A stretch of 64,000 nt of DNA from Persicaria tinctoria (GCA_037127255.1 JBANSL010000012.1:20098615-20162614); one strand, 5' to 3'. Positions 44,701 through 56,995 are shown, numbered from the stretch's first letter. The notes: generated by a model not told the origin, from the letters alone. Numbers and translations: made by a program.

Positions 44701-47290
44701 GCAGCATGGCGAGGTATATCATAACAATTAGATTAAGCGTCATGCGAGAGCACATAGGAGCAGTATGGTAACTATCACATCGGACAATAATAATCATATA
44801 CCAGGTTAAGAATGACATGTAATCATATGACGAGATACATTTAGAAAGTATAGGTCCTACATGATGCTAGTGATACATGATGTGATACAAGCATAGTCAT
44901 GAGTCATTTAAAGAGTTCAACATAATATTTAGGATAGCAAGAGGAAAATCACAGAGTAACAAGAATGACATCACGAGCGACAAATCATAATCATGCTAGG
45001 AATGAACCATCATAGGACACATGTAATGATACGATAGTTATCAGATCATAGAACAAGTACATCATGTAATCATTTAGCGAGTCATATTGGAAATCATAAG
45101 CCCTACAGGGTACTACTAGCACATATCGAATCATGACCACAATCAAGGCAATTCGACTAAATTCATTCTAACATTCATGCGTCATGTGTATGCAAAATTA
45201 CGATGTAACGTGGCGTGTGACCATGCGAGGTGCCAAAGCATACATTAATGCAAGCATGAGAAGATGGCACAGAATAATAGAGAAATACCACCAAGTGATA
45301 ACAGGTAAACATGCTAGGATTAACCATCACGGGAAGCAAGTCGATCATCAAGTTCAACATTAATCTAATCAGGATGGGCAAAACATTTTAAGAGGATAAG
45401 AAGAGGGAAGAATCACACTATCAGGGACCTAACCCAGGGAGAATCAACAATATTGTAGGCAAGGTATAAATTCGTACAAGTCATAACCAAGGGTCCTACA
45501 TGATACTAATGGCTCAACACAACATGTGATGCATACATGCATTTAACGATAACCATATGTAAGAAATCAAGTCAATCACATTCCAGTGATATATAAACGC
45601 GAGGAAGGTTTTACGATGTATAACACGAGCTTAAGTAATGGTTGTATGAATGCTTATAGATGATCGTCTGAGCATGTTGGATGATGACGTGTCAATACCT
45701 ATTATCCTTTTGTGACAAGAATCTGTAGTATGCCCATCTGTTATGCATTTGTCAGATTAATTAATGTTGACTGTTTTGCAATTAGTGTTGTGTGATTACG
45801 TGCGTTGAATGGAGTATATATGGTATAATTGAGCCTTGATAAATGCATGTTTTATCTTGTTACGTGTTGATTTGAGCTCATGTCCTCGTGTTCTAGTCAA
45901 AGAGAAATCGATCACACTATCATGGACCTAATCCAGGGAAAGCAACATTCATATAGACCCATATCATGCCCTTCGTATTCCTAACCAATCAGTAGTACGA
46001 TCATTACAACAGGTCAATTAGACACGCGAAACCAAACATAATCATGACAGAAAGCGAGATATAACACGAGACCTAAACAATGTGACTAGCATGGATACGG
46101 AATGTTATACAATCACGAATTTACATGAAGGATCATCACAATAACATGTACTGGAAATTTCGTATCATATAAGGCATGGTGACATCAAGTTGTAGCATGT
46201 ATCAAATAAGGAACTTGCTTCATCAGGGTATCAAAATTTAACGATCACACTACCATGAACCTAGTAGAGTAAAATCATGCAGATTCATTTCATGCAACTC
46301 ACACATCCATTCAATCATACGATCAATAGGCCAAGTAAACATGTTATAACAACATATAATCATGGTAGAGGGCAAGACATAACACAAGACCTAAGCAAGC
46401 AAGGTACCCAATCATAGGTGCAACAACATGAGTAGCTTTTTACCAATGGGCATTCACAGGGTACATGCCAAAGATTACAAAATTATGTCATGCAATTCAA
46501 AGAGAGTCACAATTACAACCGGACAGAGATCCCTAAGGGCAACCATTGACTATCCCCAACTAACTCATCACCCCTCTTTCCCGTGGGACTTTGGTACAAC
46601 TCCTGGTGGTAAGAAAATAAAGGTTGATCATCATATGAATCAAGAAAGACAACTCCATGACACCTTACTTTCGGCTCAAAATGACATCAAGAACTACCTT
46701 CCAATACTCACGCAGACAACCTTCATACCAATACATGATTCCGACACAATTTGTTTACCCACCCGATTCCCCGTGGAAGACACTGACGTACGGGAAAAAG
46801 ACTCGATAGAACCGTCGAAGGGTTAACAACATAGTGGAAGGGGTTGTTTTACACAAGCTGGGTTTGACAATGTAGAAATAAAGACACTCCCGCTATCTCG
46901 TTTGCACAGGTCAGTCAATACACAACTCATTGTTAGGCATACCAAATCAGATCTCTAGCATAGCAAGCACTCAACACAGAATCAGTTAATGACACTCATA
47001 ATCATCTCATTGGAATCTTCCAGACCCATCTGTAAAGAGCAAGCTAGTATTTCGCCTAACGTTCCCAACTACACCCAATAGGGGTGGTCTAGCGCCTTTA
47101 CTATCCACTCGTGTCCCCGTTGGTCGGTTTTCCTCTTTTATTACACGTCGAGCTCATTAGTTAGTCCGATTTAAGTTAGGCATCTAAGTTCATTTTGCCC
47201 CTTTTTACAATCCTTTCAAATCCTTTGAAATTCATGGGCGGTTTTACAAAACATACACTCGACCCTTTTGTACCCGAATTGCACAACCTC
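41766..47290. other. LARD internal region, non-coding
   Basis: About 5.5 kb with no open frame that looks like a protein. It is strikingly rich in CAT/ATC/TCA words and contains degenerate repeats. GATCACACTA followed by C(A/T)GGGACCTAA-CCAGGGA recurs near 45411, 45912 and, weaker, 46242. 'CATG-TACTA-GGTTCAACA-CATGATG' type stretches also recur. It may carry packaging or dimerisation signals for trans mobilisation, but none can be shown. Confidence 0.6.
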
Positions 47291-47291
47291 A

Positions 47292-47303
47292 GCTCTGATA
47301 CCA
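47292..47303 (-). other. LARD primer-binding site (tRNA-iMet)
   Basis: Minus-strand TGGTATCAGAGC, five bases from the end of the 5' LTR at 47309. Confidence 0.88.
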
Positions 47304-47308
47304 TCTTT

Positions 47309-50300
47309 GTAAAGGCCCAGAATTATAATTTCTGGGTTACGTTTCAAGGGATAAAACCCCTTGTTCGGATCTTGCAATCCAGGTACGGGTCGAGGTTTCA
47401 AACTCTTTTTTTTTTGGTCAGTAATAAAGAGGGGTTTCGAACCCTGAAAATATCGTAGGGCCGTTGGGTACCCTTAACCTGTCCTAAGATTATGTCGCGG
47501 AAACCATTTCAAACGGAAGTAAAGCGGAAGTAAAATACAGATACAAGTGCCACGGCGGAGCCGGGTCAAAACGGAGTCAAAAGTATAAATCCCAAAACAA
47601 TATAATCAGAGTCTGGTGAAGTCTATAACTCCAGCGCTCACTCTCCGCCGACACAATGACCCGCGCAATAAGCAAACAGCACCGATAGGATGAACATAAA
47701 TAATTCCTAAAAAAATTGATTTGGGGCGGGATCAGATCGATGCCCACTTAACTCTGCATCCCAACCATAAGCACACATATACGCTATACCTAATAAAGAT
47801 GCTCTAATGCAGTACGAAATTCAACACACTAGCATGCTCCTAGTTCATAATAATGTGCAGAAATACTGTAAAGGGCCCAAGACAATGCCAAGTGGCATAT
47901 CCCTCTCCTACCTCCACCCCTTCCGACAGGCGGAGACTGGCCAGCTCGTGAATGCATTCATTCATAATCGGGGGGCACGCATGCCTAACCCGCTCCACAA
48001 TAAAGCCCGCAGGCATATCATAATATAAGGAAGTACTCGATTGACTCAGGGTACCCGATGAGGCTGGGCTACCCTATGACCCTAGCAAAGACTCTAGGAC
48101 TATCACAGATAACGGCCGTTCTGTTTACATACACATAGAAAAATAGAATGCTCAACGATCAATGCAACCTAGCATGGTGCTACATGGCATGCTGATCATG
48201 AATGCAACACCTAGTATATCATGCACCTAAAGCAGGGAATAGCTCTATTCAATCTGAGTAAGCTCCGAAGAGACTTACCTGGAGATGCAGAACAGCAAGA
48301 TAACACAAGCAAGGGCCCAAATGCAAGTCCAAAGCAATCCAAAAGCAATATACACCTATCATCAAGTCATTTCCATAAGCTACCGGTCCATCATTCACAC
48401 ACGCGAAACCCAAGTTCTCCACATGCTCAAAACCAACCGATGGTAAAACCATTTTCCAAAACCTTTCCGATACGATCAATCATCAACCAAAATCATTCTT
48501 CCCAAGATCTTCCGACTTGTAAGTCTCAAGTTAATCAACTCAGAAAATCAACAATTCCTTTAAAGTCATACTTAGCCAAATCTTGATATCAACATTTAAA
48601 CCTTAGAACCAATCTCTCAAAATCTTGTTATAGAAATAATTCCGGCATTTAGTCACAAAATAATTCCATTTTCACAACCATATTTATAAATCAAAACTCG
48701 TAATTCATTTCAAATTCCTAAAATCATAATTTAAAACAATACTAAATATATATTTCAATAATGTCTCCTTTAAACCATTTTATAAGTCATAATAATAATA
48801 TTACACTTTTAAATCTCAAAATAATATTTTATATTTTAAATCTCTCATAGTGTGTATATATATATATCCCATTTATTTAATTTTACATAAAATATATAAG
48901 TCTTAAAAATCTATTTTAAAACTCAACATTATTATCCCATTTATTTATATTTTTCATATCGAATTTATTTATACATCAAGTAGGTCTTAAACCCCAAAAA
49001 AAACTTTACTAAAATTAGGCCCAATTTAAGAGAGTGGCCTAAATCCATTTACAAGGTCGGGTCAGCCCACTCCCAAAACTTTAAATTTTTAATGAACCAA
49101 ACCGGTCCGATTTTTATTAAATAATTGCTGAACCGGCCTAACATAAAACAAAAGAAAAACCGGACCGGTTCACTATCCCCTTCCTCCTCCCCTAACCTCT
49201 GCGTCTGAAAACAAAACGGGAGGAAGAGGAGCTCGGCCGGAGCTCCGGAGATTGCCCACGCTCGGTTCTCACCTCTCTCGATCTCACACCACTTAACGAA
49301 CGAGAAGAAATCGAATCAAGGTAAGAGGAAGGGACTGGAGCGCTCACCGAGAGAAGGTTCGAGGACGCCGGAGGTTCGTCGGGGCTTCGATTCGACTCGC
49401 CGGAGTTCGATTGGCTCGCCGGGGACTCGGAGAGGTGCTGGCTTGGCCTAGATTGAAGGTGAGAGTGAGAAAGGAGGAACCTTGTTTAAGATTTGTGATC
49501 GAATGTGGGAGGGGGCTTACCGACTATTCTCGAGTGGAGCTGGGGGAAAAGCGCTCGGGCTGTGGTCGGAGCCGAGGCTGGGGCTGCTGAAGCTACTTCT
49601 GGCGGCTCCGGGGAGGCAATGGACGCCTCTGCTCTTGCTGGCTAAAGGAGTAGGAAAGGAAGGGGTGTTGATGGCGCTCGACGTTTCTCAAGGAAGACAG
49701 GGGGATGGCGGCTACTGTTTTGGCGGAGGTGAGAGGCTGGTGACGGCGGCGATTGGCGGTGGCTGCCGGAAAACAGGAGGTGGAGTGGTGGCGGTGGGGA
49801 GGAGCAAAAGGTGGTGGTTTGTGGTGCCGAGCTGCTGAACAAGGGAGAAGGAGTGGAGCTTTGTCTTCAAAGAGGAAATGGGGGTTCTCTGCAATTGCAA
49901 GAGATAAGGGTCTGAGCTCATCAAAGGAAACAGGACAAGGGAGGTTTTGGTATTTTTTTTTTTCTTGTCTTGTAAAAGAATAGGGAACCAAGGATGGGGG
50001 GGATAAGATTTACCCAAAGTAGAGAAAGTGTGTTGAAATTGGTCAAATATGGGGACCAAGTGTAGAGATTAGATAAGAATAGGTGATAAGAGACGGAATT
50101 GTGGTCCCGACGTCGGAAATTTGGATTTCGACGATTGATATGTTGAATCCCGCTCTCTCGATTGATTAAATATTTAATATTGAATATGATATCGCTGACG
50201 ACATGAATTTTCGAATCCCGGACGAAATAAAAGACGGATTCGATCTTTAAAATTAAAAATTGGGCCGGAATTCACTTTAAATTCATTTTTAAATTCTCTT

Positions 50301-50338
50301 TTTCCAAAAATTAATATTTGAAAATCCGGGCCTTTACA
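47309..50338 (-). repeat. LARD 5' LTR (3030 bp)
   Basis: TGTAAAGGCCCAG to GGGCCTTTACA, colinear with 38697-41727 at an offset of about 8610 bp. Differences seen include GATAGGATG for GATAGAATG, GTGGCCTAAA for GTGGCCCAAA, and a small cluster near 49745. Confidence 0.9.
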
Positions 50339-50339
50339 T

Positions 50340-50825
50340 CAACAGAGGTTATTTGGCACCATGTCCGGCGGGAAGGAAATAAAGTGGCCAATGGTTTAGC
50401 TGCTTATAGGTCTTCACATTCTAGTTTATTTTTTAGCTATTTAGCATTACTGAAAACAGTGTATGAACAATTGCTCTTAGATATTAATCACTAAGCTAGT
50501 TGGCTCTTTCTCAAAAAAAAAAAACAATTGATATCAAAGTTTGCTGATTGGATCTGTGTTAAGATTTGCAGGAAATGAGTTCATGTACATCAAATGGGTC
50601 TTTCTATGTGACTCATTTGCAAGAAATGAGTTTGATAGATTATATATTGAATAGTGTACGAGCCTATTGGCTCATGCTCAGTCCTACTCTCTTGTAATCT
50701 ATATATATTAACATTATGAGGAATGAAACCCTAAGGAGGATTTTATATCGATCAATACAATTCTACATGGTATCAGGCTTTTTCTTCCTCGCAAAACCCT
50801 AATTCGATCCGCCGCCCCTACCACC
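50340..50825 (+). repeat. 486-bp direct duplication flanking the LARD, right copy
   Basis: Identical to 38211-38696. Here it continues into the rest of copia-1 (50826 onward), so this is the copy joined to its original right-hand neighbour; the left copy is the one joined to the intact LINE. Confidence 0.93.
50768..50779 (+). other. Copia-1 primer-binding site
   Basis: TGGTATCAGGCT directly after the 5' LTR, one base different from the consensus TGGTATCAGAGC of initiator tRNA-Met. Confidence 0.8.
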
Positions 50826-50879
50826 GCCCCCACTGTCGCCATCCCTCTCATCCGCCGCCCCTGTTGTTCTCGGCAATAT

Positions 50880-51660
50880 GGCCGATAACCCGAAGCCCCC
50901 TTTCCACTCCGCCCTAACTATCTCCAACATCAAAAATTGCATACCTATCATCCTTGATCAAGACTCAAGCTCCTACACCACATGGTCTCATCTCTTCAAG
51001 ACTCGTGTGAAAGCTCATAAGATCCTCCATCACATAGACTCATAGCTGACCGTCCCACCACCGAGGACGACGATCTCTTCGCCCAACTCGACACCATCAA
51101 CCTTCAATGTATCTATAACACCATCTCCAAAGATCTATTGACAACAATCATCGACACCGACGACAACGCCATGGCTGCGTGGATCAAGCTTCAGAACCTC
51201 TTTCAAGACAACAAGTCAACCCGTGCCGTCTACCTAGAGCACGAGTTTTCCAGTTGCAAGCTTGCCTCTTTCCCATCTAGTGTCGCCTACTGTCAGCAAT
51301 TCAAAACCCTATTTGATCAACTGACCGTCGTCGACACCAAACCTAGTGCCACACGCCTTTTCCTTTAGGTACTATCAGGTCTGCCCTCTGAATACAATGC
51401 TGCTGCTACCCATATTCAGCAGACCGAACCACTGCCTTCTTTCGAGAAAACCCACTCCTAATTGATCCTAGAGGAAACCTGATTGCACCTCCAGTCCGCC
51501 GACACCTCAGCCAAGGACAAAACTGCTCTGGTCTCGTCGTCGGACTTGGACAGCTCCCCCTATCTGCCTCCTTTCTCCAGCTGCGATCAAGAACCCTCCC
51601 CACAGTGCGGACGCGGTCGTGACAATCATCGCGGTCATGGCCGCGGCCGTTTCTCTCGCC
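50880..51660 (+). pseudogene. Copia-1 gag
   Basis: Starts at ATG 50878-50880 region with MADNPKPPFHSALTISNIKN and continues with a conserved trypsin-like copia gag core: HTTWSHLFK-type residues (YTTWSHLFKTRVKAHKILHH), stop and frameshift near 51042, then LFAQLDTINLQCIYNTISKD and LEHEFSSCKLASFPSSVAYC. At least three stops (near 51042, 51369, 51460). This family's gag forms cytoplasmic particles; this copy cannot make the full protein. A basic Arg/Gly-rich tail (RGRDNHRGHGRGR, about 51610-51650) sits before protease. Confidence 0.75.
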
Positions 51661-51879
51661 CCTGGAACTCCACCCCTAGCTGGTCACCGTTGTAGGGGTT
51701 CAATCTGCAATGGATGCACTCCGGCTGGCCTCCTCCAATATTGCGCCTTCTTCCTTTCTCGTACCATAACAATCAGCAGGGAGCGAACTTGTTGGGCCCT
51801 GCTCCTTGGCCTGCAAGTAATCCGGTCTATCCGACGTCGTCCGATCCAGGTCATGACGCCTATGTTCTGATTGATGTGC

Positions 51880-54800
51880 ATCATGTCTTCTCCTCTCTGC
51901 AACTGACACCTTCCGACTCGACTTGGTACATGGACACTGGCGCCACCTCACATATGGCGAACTCATTAGGTACTCTCTCTTCTATCTCCTTTAAAGGTCC
52001 TGCACACTCTATCATAGTCGGCAATGGTGGCCGCCATGCTACTTCGGGCATTGACTACGCCCAATTACAGACCCCAACCCACCCCTAAACCTTAATGATG
52101 TCCTCATTGCCCCAAAACTTGTCAAAAACCTTATCTCTGTCCGTCGGTTCACTACCAACAATAATGTTTCTCTTGTGTTTGATCCATTTGGTTTCTCTGT
52201 GAAGGATCTTACTACGGAGGTTACTTGCCTGAGATGTAACAACATCGGGGAGCTCTACCCAGTCTCTTCGCCATCACCTTCATCTTCGTCGCGTCATGTC
52301 GCCCTCTCGACATCATTGTCCAGTCTTTGGCACGCTTGCCTCGGCGCCATCCAAGCACTGCCCCTCTAGATTTCCTTCGCTCAAAGTGTCTTGTCAAATG
52401 TAATAAAGAGATCTGCTCTAGTTTATGTTCTTGTCAGTTAGGCAAACATGTCAGAGTATCGTTTCAACGGTCATTGAACTTCGCTTTTGCACCTTTTGAT
52501 ATCATTCATAGTGACATTTGGACATCTCCTGTGCCTAGCAAGGATGGTCATAAGTATTATCTATTATTTCTTGATGATTACACTCATTTTTATGGGTCTT
52601 TCCATTACAATTCAAGTCCCAGGTGTTTCCCACATTTGTCAAGTTTCACGCTTACATCAAAACACAGTTTCACAAACCCATAAAATGCTTCCAATGTGAC
52701 AATAGACGTGAATTTGACAACAAAGACTTTCACTCTTTCTTTACCACCAACGACATCTTTTTTCGGCTCTCATGTCCTTACACTTCACGAGAAAATGGTA
52801 AGGTTGCACGCATCATTCGAACCATCACGAACATGATGCGATCCCTCCTCTTTCATGCATCTGTCCCCCTTGCCTATTGGCCTCACGCCTTATCAACGGC
52901 CTGTTATCTCCTTAACATCCTCCCTTCAACTATCCTCCAGCACCGCTCGCCGACTCAGGCATTATACCGCACCATGCCCAGATATGATCACCTCCATACC
53001 TTCAGAAGCTTGTGCTTCCCAAATCAGTCATCCACCGCACCACATAAACTTCACCCATGCTATACTCCATATGTGTTCATCGGATATCTGTCTGATCACC
53101 GCGGTTACCTTTGTCTTGATCTCCAAAGACATCGTCTTATCATGTCACGTCATTTCACTTTCAATGAATCCCTCTTTCCCTTTGCATCACCACATCTCCC
53201 CTCACACCGACCCACCATCTCTCCTTCTAAATCGGAGGACGTCTTCCCGCACTTCCTCATTAATCAACGCTCTCCCGGTGCTACTACTTCTTCACCTGCG
53301 CTCATTCCTGCGCCACCCAACCCCTCTCCGCCACCTCCACCACCCTTACCTCTCACCTTGCCTCACACTCGTAGCATCTCGGGTTTTTTTCGGCCAAGAC
53401 ATATTGTCTCCATGCACACCTCCCACCGCTCTTCCCACACCCCATCGGCCTCCCACCCTCCCCCTGCTGGCACTACCCCTCGCCCTCCACCCTTAGCATC
53501 TCCAACATGCCCGACAACAGCCCCTCTCTTCCCTCCCCGCACCTCCTACAAAACAGCCCTCCTCGACCCGAATTGGCAGACGGCTATACTCGATGAATAC
53601 AGGGCCCTTACAAAGAATGGTACCTGGGTTCTTGTTCCCGCCCTCCTAAGGCGAATGTCATTCGCTGCATGTGGCTCTTCAGACACAAGTTTCGCTCCGA
53701 TGGGACGTTGGAACGCTACAAAGCTTCCCTTGTGGTTAATGGTCAGGCTCGGCAGGCTGGGATTGATTGTGATGAGACATTTAGCCCCGTTGTCAAGCCT
53801 GCTACTATTCGTGTGGTGCCGAGTTTAACTCTATCGCGAAATTAGTCTATTCATCAGCTGGATGTCAAGAATGCGTTTCTGCATGGACATTTGAATTTAT
53901 ATGTTTCAACCGTCGGGGTTTGTTGATTCGGATCGATCAGACCACGTGTCTCCTGAAGCGCTCACTGTATAGGCTCAAACAAGCCCCTCATGCTTAGTTT
54001 CAACGTTTTGCATCTCATCTGCTTCGCTTGGGCTTCATTGGCAGCCGATTCGATTCGTCTCTTTTCATCTATCGCAGAGGTACAAATATGGCTTTTCTAT
54101 TATTATATGTGGATGACATCATCCTCACCCCTTCTCTCCCCTCTCCCCACCTCCTACAAAACAACCCTCCTTACCCGAATTGGCATACATCTATGCTCGA
54201 TGAATTCAGGGCTCTTACAAGGAATGGTACATGGGTTCTTGTTCCCCGCCCTCCTCAAGCGAATGTCATTCGCTGCATGTGGATCTTCAGACACAAGTTT
54301 CGCTTCGATGGGACGTTTGAACGCTACAAAGCTTGCCTTGTGGTTAATGGTCGGGCTCAACAGGCTGGGATTGATTGTGATGAGACATTTAGCCCCGATG
54401 TTAAGTCTGCTACTATTCGTGTGGTGCTGAGTTTAGCTCTATCGCGAAATTAGTCTATTCATCAGTTGGATGTCAAGAATGCGTTTCTGCATGGACATTT
54501 GAATTTATATGTTACAACTGTCCGGGTTTGTTGATTCGGATCGATCAGACCACGTGTGTCTCCTGAAGCGCTCACTGTATGGGCTCAAATAGGCCCCTCG
54601 GGCTTGGTTTCAACGATTTGCGTCTCATCTGCTTCGCTTGGGCTTCATTGGCATCCGATCTGATTCGTCTCTTTTCATCTATCGCAGAGGTACAAATATG
54701 GATTTTCTATTATTATATGTGGATGACATCATCCTCACCGCCTCTTCCGATTTGCTACGCACATCTATCATTGCCCAGTTGAGCTCCGAGTTCGCGATGG

Positions 54801-55656
54801 GCCGTTAGCTTATTTTTTGGGAGTTTATGTTCAGCGTCACACGTTGGGGTTGTTCTTTTCGCATAGTAAGTCTACCGCTGACATTGTTGCGAGGGCCAAG
54901 ATGAGCAGCTGCAAGCCCGTCTCCACCCTTGTCGACACCTCCAATAAGCTCAGTGCTAACTCTGGGGCTCTGTTTGATGATCCTACTCTTTATTGGAGTC
55001 TTACAGTACCTTACGTTCACTCACCCTGACATCAGCTAGCGGTCCAACAAATCTGTATGTCCATGCACGCGTCTAGGGAGCCACACTACCAGGCACTGAA
55101 ACGGATCATTTGTTACATTAGTGGTACGTTGGATATGGGTACCATAATTTCCTCTTCCTCTCGCCATGACCTCATTGCTTGCACTGATGTAGATTGGGGT
55201 GGGTGTCCTGACACCCGCCGCTCCACCTCTCGCTACTGTGTCTACCTTAATGACACTCTAGTGTCCTGGTCAACGAAGCGGCAATCTGTGGTATCTCGTT
55301 CCAGTGCTGAGGCTGAGTAAAGGGGTGTCACCAATGTCGTCTCTGAGTGCTCGTGAATGCGCAATCTTCTACTTGAGCACCGCTGCCCTCTTCAGAAGGC
55401 TACTTTGGCCTATACAGACAACGTTTCTGCCGTCTATCTCGCCAACAACCCGATCCAACATCAGCAAACCAAGCACATTGAGCTTGGTCTTCACTTTGTT
55501 CGAGACAAGGTTTCTCTTGGACATGTTCGTGTTCTCCATGTCCCATCCTTCTATCAATATGCCGATATTTTCACTAAGGGTTTACCTCATCAATTATTCC
55601 TTGATTTTCGGTCCAGTCTAACTGTTCGGGACCCTCCAACTTCGACGACGAGGGTT
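51880..55656 (+). pseudogene. Copia-1 pol (protease-integrase-RT-RNase H)
   Basis: Protease active site is at about 51925 (WYMDTGATSHMANS). GAG-pre-integrase remains lie near 52320 (LWHACLGA). Integrase core is at 52470-52800 (FDIIHSDIWTSPVPSKDGHK, YTSRENGKVARI). Reverse transcriptase starts near 53565 (NWQTAILDEYRALTKNGTWV) and includes [11 protein letters not shown] near 54090-54125. RNase H runs at 55170-55560 (ACTDVDWGGCPDTRRSTSRY, ADIFTKGLPHQLF). A 609-bp tandem duplication splits RT. Stops include one right after SRSSAEAE (55320). Not functional. Confidence 0.85.
53520..54737 (+). repeat. Tandem duplication inside copia-1 RT, ~609-bp period
   Basis: Bases about 53520-54128 and 54129-54737 both run from an ACCTCCTACAAAACA word through GAATTGGCA, TGGGTTCTTGTTCC, GATTGTGATGAGACATT and ATGTGGATGACATCATCCTC. 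They differ at roughly one base in fifteen, so the duplication is old. Its junction lies between similar CCCCTCTCTTCCCT and CCCCTTCTCTCCCCT words, suggesting slippage or recombination at short similarity. The RT is therefore present about one and two-thirds times. Confidence 0.85.
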
Positions 55657-55796
55657 TGATAGATTATACATTGTATAGTGTGCGGGCCTATTGGCTCAGG
55701 CCCGGTCCTACTCTCTTGTAATCTATATACATTGACATTATGAGGAATGAAACCCTAAGGAAGATTTTATATCGATCAATACAATTCTACAGAGTT

Positions 55797-56149
55797 TATT
55801 GAAAAAAAGAATAACATGGTACGTACATTCCGGTATTGAAATCCTACATTTCAAACCTTTTATTTCTTTATTTACAGTTTTCTTCCCTAAGTTTTCTTTG
55901 TTGTAATAACGTGTTCTTGTATGGACCACTTGCTAGCTAGCACTCACCTTGTACAGACTATTTAAGCCCCTGTATTTTTGGTTTTTGGGTAAGAGTATAT
56001 GAAGGTTAAGCAATGGCTAACCCTAGAACATCATCTTCTTCCTTTTTCTAACTAATGATCATTTGATCTTCTTTGAGCTCCAAATCAATTGTCACTTGTT
56101 CCTTGAGGATTGCTGAACACAGATCTAGCAAGAAAGCTAGATTTTTACA
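55797..56149 (+). repeat. Copia-2 5' LTR, 3' part
   Basis: The stretch ends CTAGATTTTTACA directly before a perfect primer-binding site, as an LTR should. Its likely start, TGTTAAGATTTGCAGG, is at about 50559, left of copia-1; joined they give an LTR of about 430 bp. Copia-1 would then have inserted into this LTR at GAGTT. The TTTAAGCCCCTG and TATTTTT region near 55960 may hold the promoter. No 3' LTR partner is in the window, so the boundaries rest on context. Confidence 0.6.
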
Positions 56150-56161
56150 TGGTATCAGAGC
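56150..56161 (+). other. Copia-2 primer-binding site
   Basis: TGGTATCAGAGC, perfect complement of the tRNA-iMet 3' end, adjoining the LTR. Confidence 0.9.
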
Positions 56162-56216
56162 GAAGTTGCTATTTGATTTCTAAGCTATGTGTGTGAGTGC
56201 TGGAAGTGTTACATCC

Positions 56217-56995
56217 ATGGGTGACAACAACTCTGTTAATAGAGGATCTAGAAACCTGGAGAACCAAGGTAATCTAGCCGATCCTCTATTTCTAGCAAAT
56301 TCTGATAATTCGGGTTCACAACTTGTTACGAGCACCTTTGATGTCTTAAATTTCTTACCATGGATGAGAGGAGTCATGATGGCATTAGGAGCCAAGAATA
56401 AACTTGGGTACGTTCATTGATGGAAGTCTTGTGAAGCCTGCTAATGTGACGTCTGTGGAAGCACAGAGATGTGTTAGAGCATATTTCATGGTGAGATGTT
56501 GGCTACTCAACTCGATGTCTAACTCTATCAAAGAGAGTTTTATTTATGTGGACTCTGCTAAGTAGCTATGGGAAGAAATCTCATAGAGATATGGTCAGTC
56601 TAGTGGACCGTTGATATATCAATTGAAGAAGAAGATAAGTGGGTTAACACAAGAGAGCTTGTCAGTTGCAGATTATTTCAACAAGCTCAAGAAGATATGG
56701 GATCAGCTTCATGTGCTTGAACCGATTCCAGTGTGCACATGTGGAGGAATTGCACAATGCAGATGTGATTTACAGAAGAAGACGTACGATGCAGAAATGA
56801 GGAATAGGCTAATGCAGTTTCTAATGGGATTGAATGAGTATTATGAAGGAGTTCGAAGTCATATTCTGTCTACTGATCTCATTCCTAACATTAATAGAGC
56901 TTATTACTTGATCACTCATGTAGAGAGCCAAAAGAATGGAGGTGGCACTGTGAGTGCTGCTCAGGATTCGAGTGACATGATTTCTAGCAGACACT
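56217..56995 (+). pseudogene. Copia-2 gag
   Basis: Begins MGDNNSVNRGSRNLENQGNL and has the classic N-terminal copia gag opening NLADPLFLANSDNSGSQLV. W-RGVMMALGAKNKLGYVHD follows, with a frameshift near 56419. The core then reads WLLNSMSNSIKESFIYVDSA, a stop at 56563, and an intact second half VADYFNKLKKIWDQLHVLEP, CTCGGIAQCRCDL and MQFLMGLNEYYEGVRSHILS. It breaks off near 56995 in a short repeat (GCTCAGGATTCGAG twice) before unrelated DNA. Everything downstream, including pol and the 3' LTR, is missing, so this is a truncated element. Confidence 0.8.

Larger units (their letters stand above)
38697..50338 (-). mobile_element. LARD: large LTR element without genes, 11.6 kb
   Basis: Two ~3.03-kb LTRs (TGTAACGG or TGTAAAGG ... 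CCTTTACA) surround a 5581-bp interior with no gag or pol. On the minus strand a tRNA-iMet primer-binding site lies five bases inside the 5' LTR (47292-47303). A purine-rich tract with TCTCGGGGACGAGA precedes the 3' LTR, a pattern typical of Tekay/Del chromoviruses, so it is probably a chromovirus-derived LARD mobilised in trans. LTRs differ by a dozen or so single bases, so insertion is fairly recent. The flanks CCACC and TCAAC are not a 5-bp duplication; instead a 486-bp repeat flanks it. Confidence 0.88.
50633..55791 (+). mobile_element. Copia-1 retrotransposon, decayed, 5.16 kb
   Basis: Short 135-bp LTRs (50633-50767 and 55657-55791; TGATAGATTATA...TTCTACA), a tRNA-iMet primer-binding site and a 5-bp target duplication GAGTT (50628-50632, 55792-55796). 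In order it holds gag, protease, integrase, reverse transcriptase and RNase H of a Ty1/copia element, all with stops and frameshifts. LTRs differ at about ten sites, so it is older than the LARD. An extra copy of its 5' LTR lies at 38504-38638 because of the 486-bp duplication. Confidence 0.9.

Noticed and set aside
46428..46826. 132-codon frame in the LARD interior
   Set aside because: No similarity to any retroelement or host domain that I can recognise, and its composition is like the surrounding non-coding sequence.
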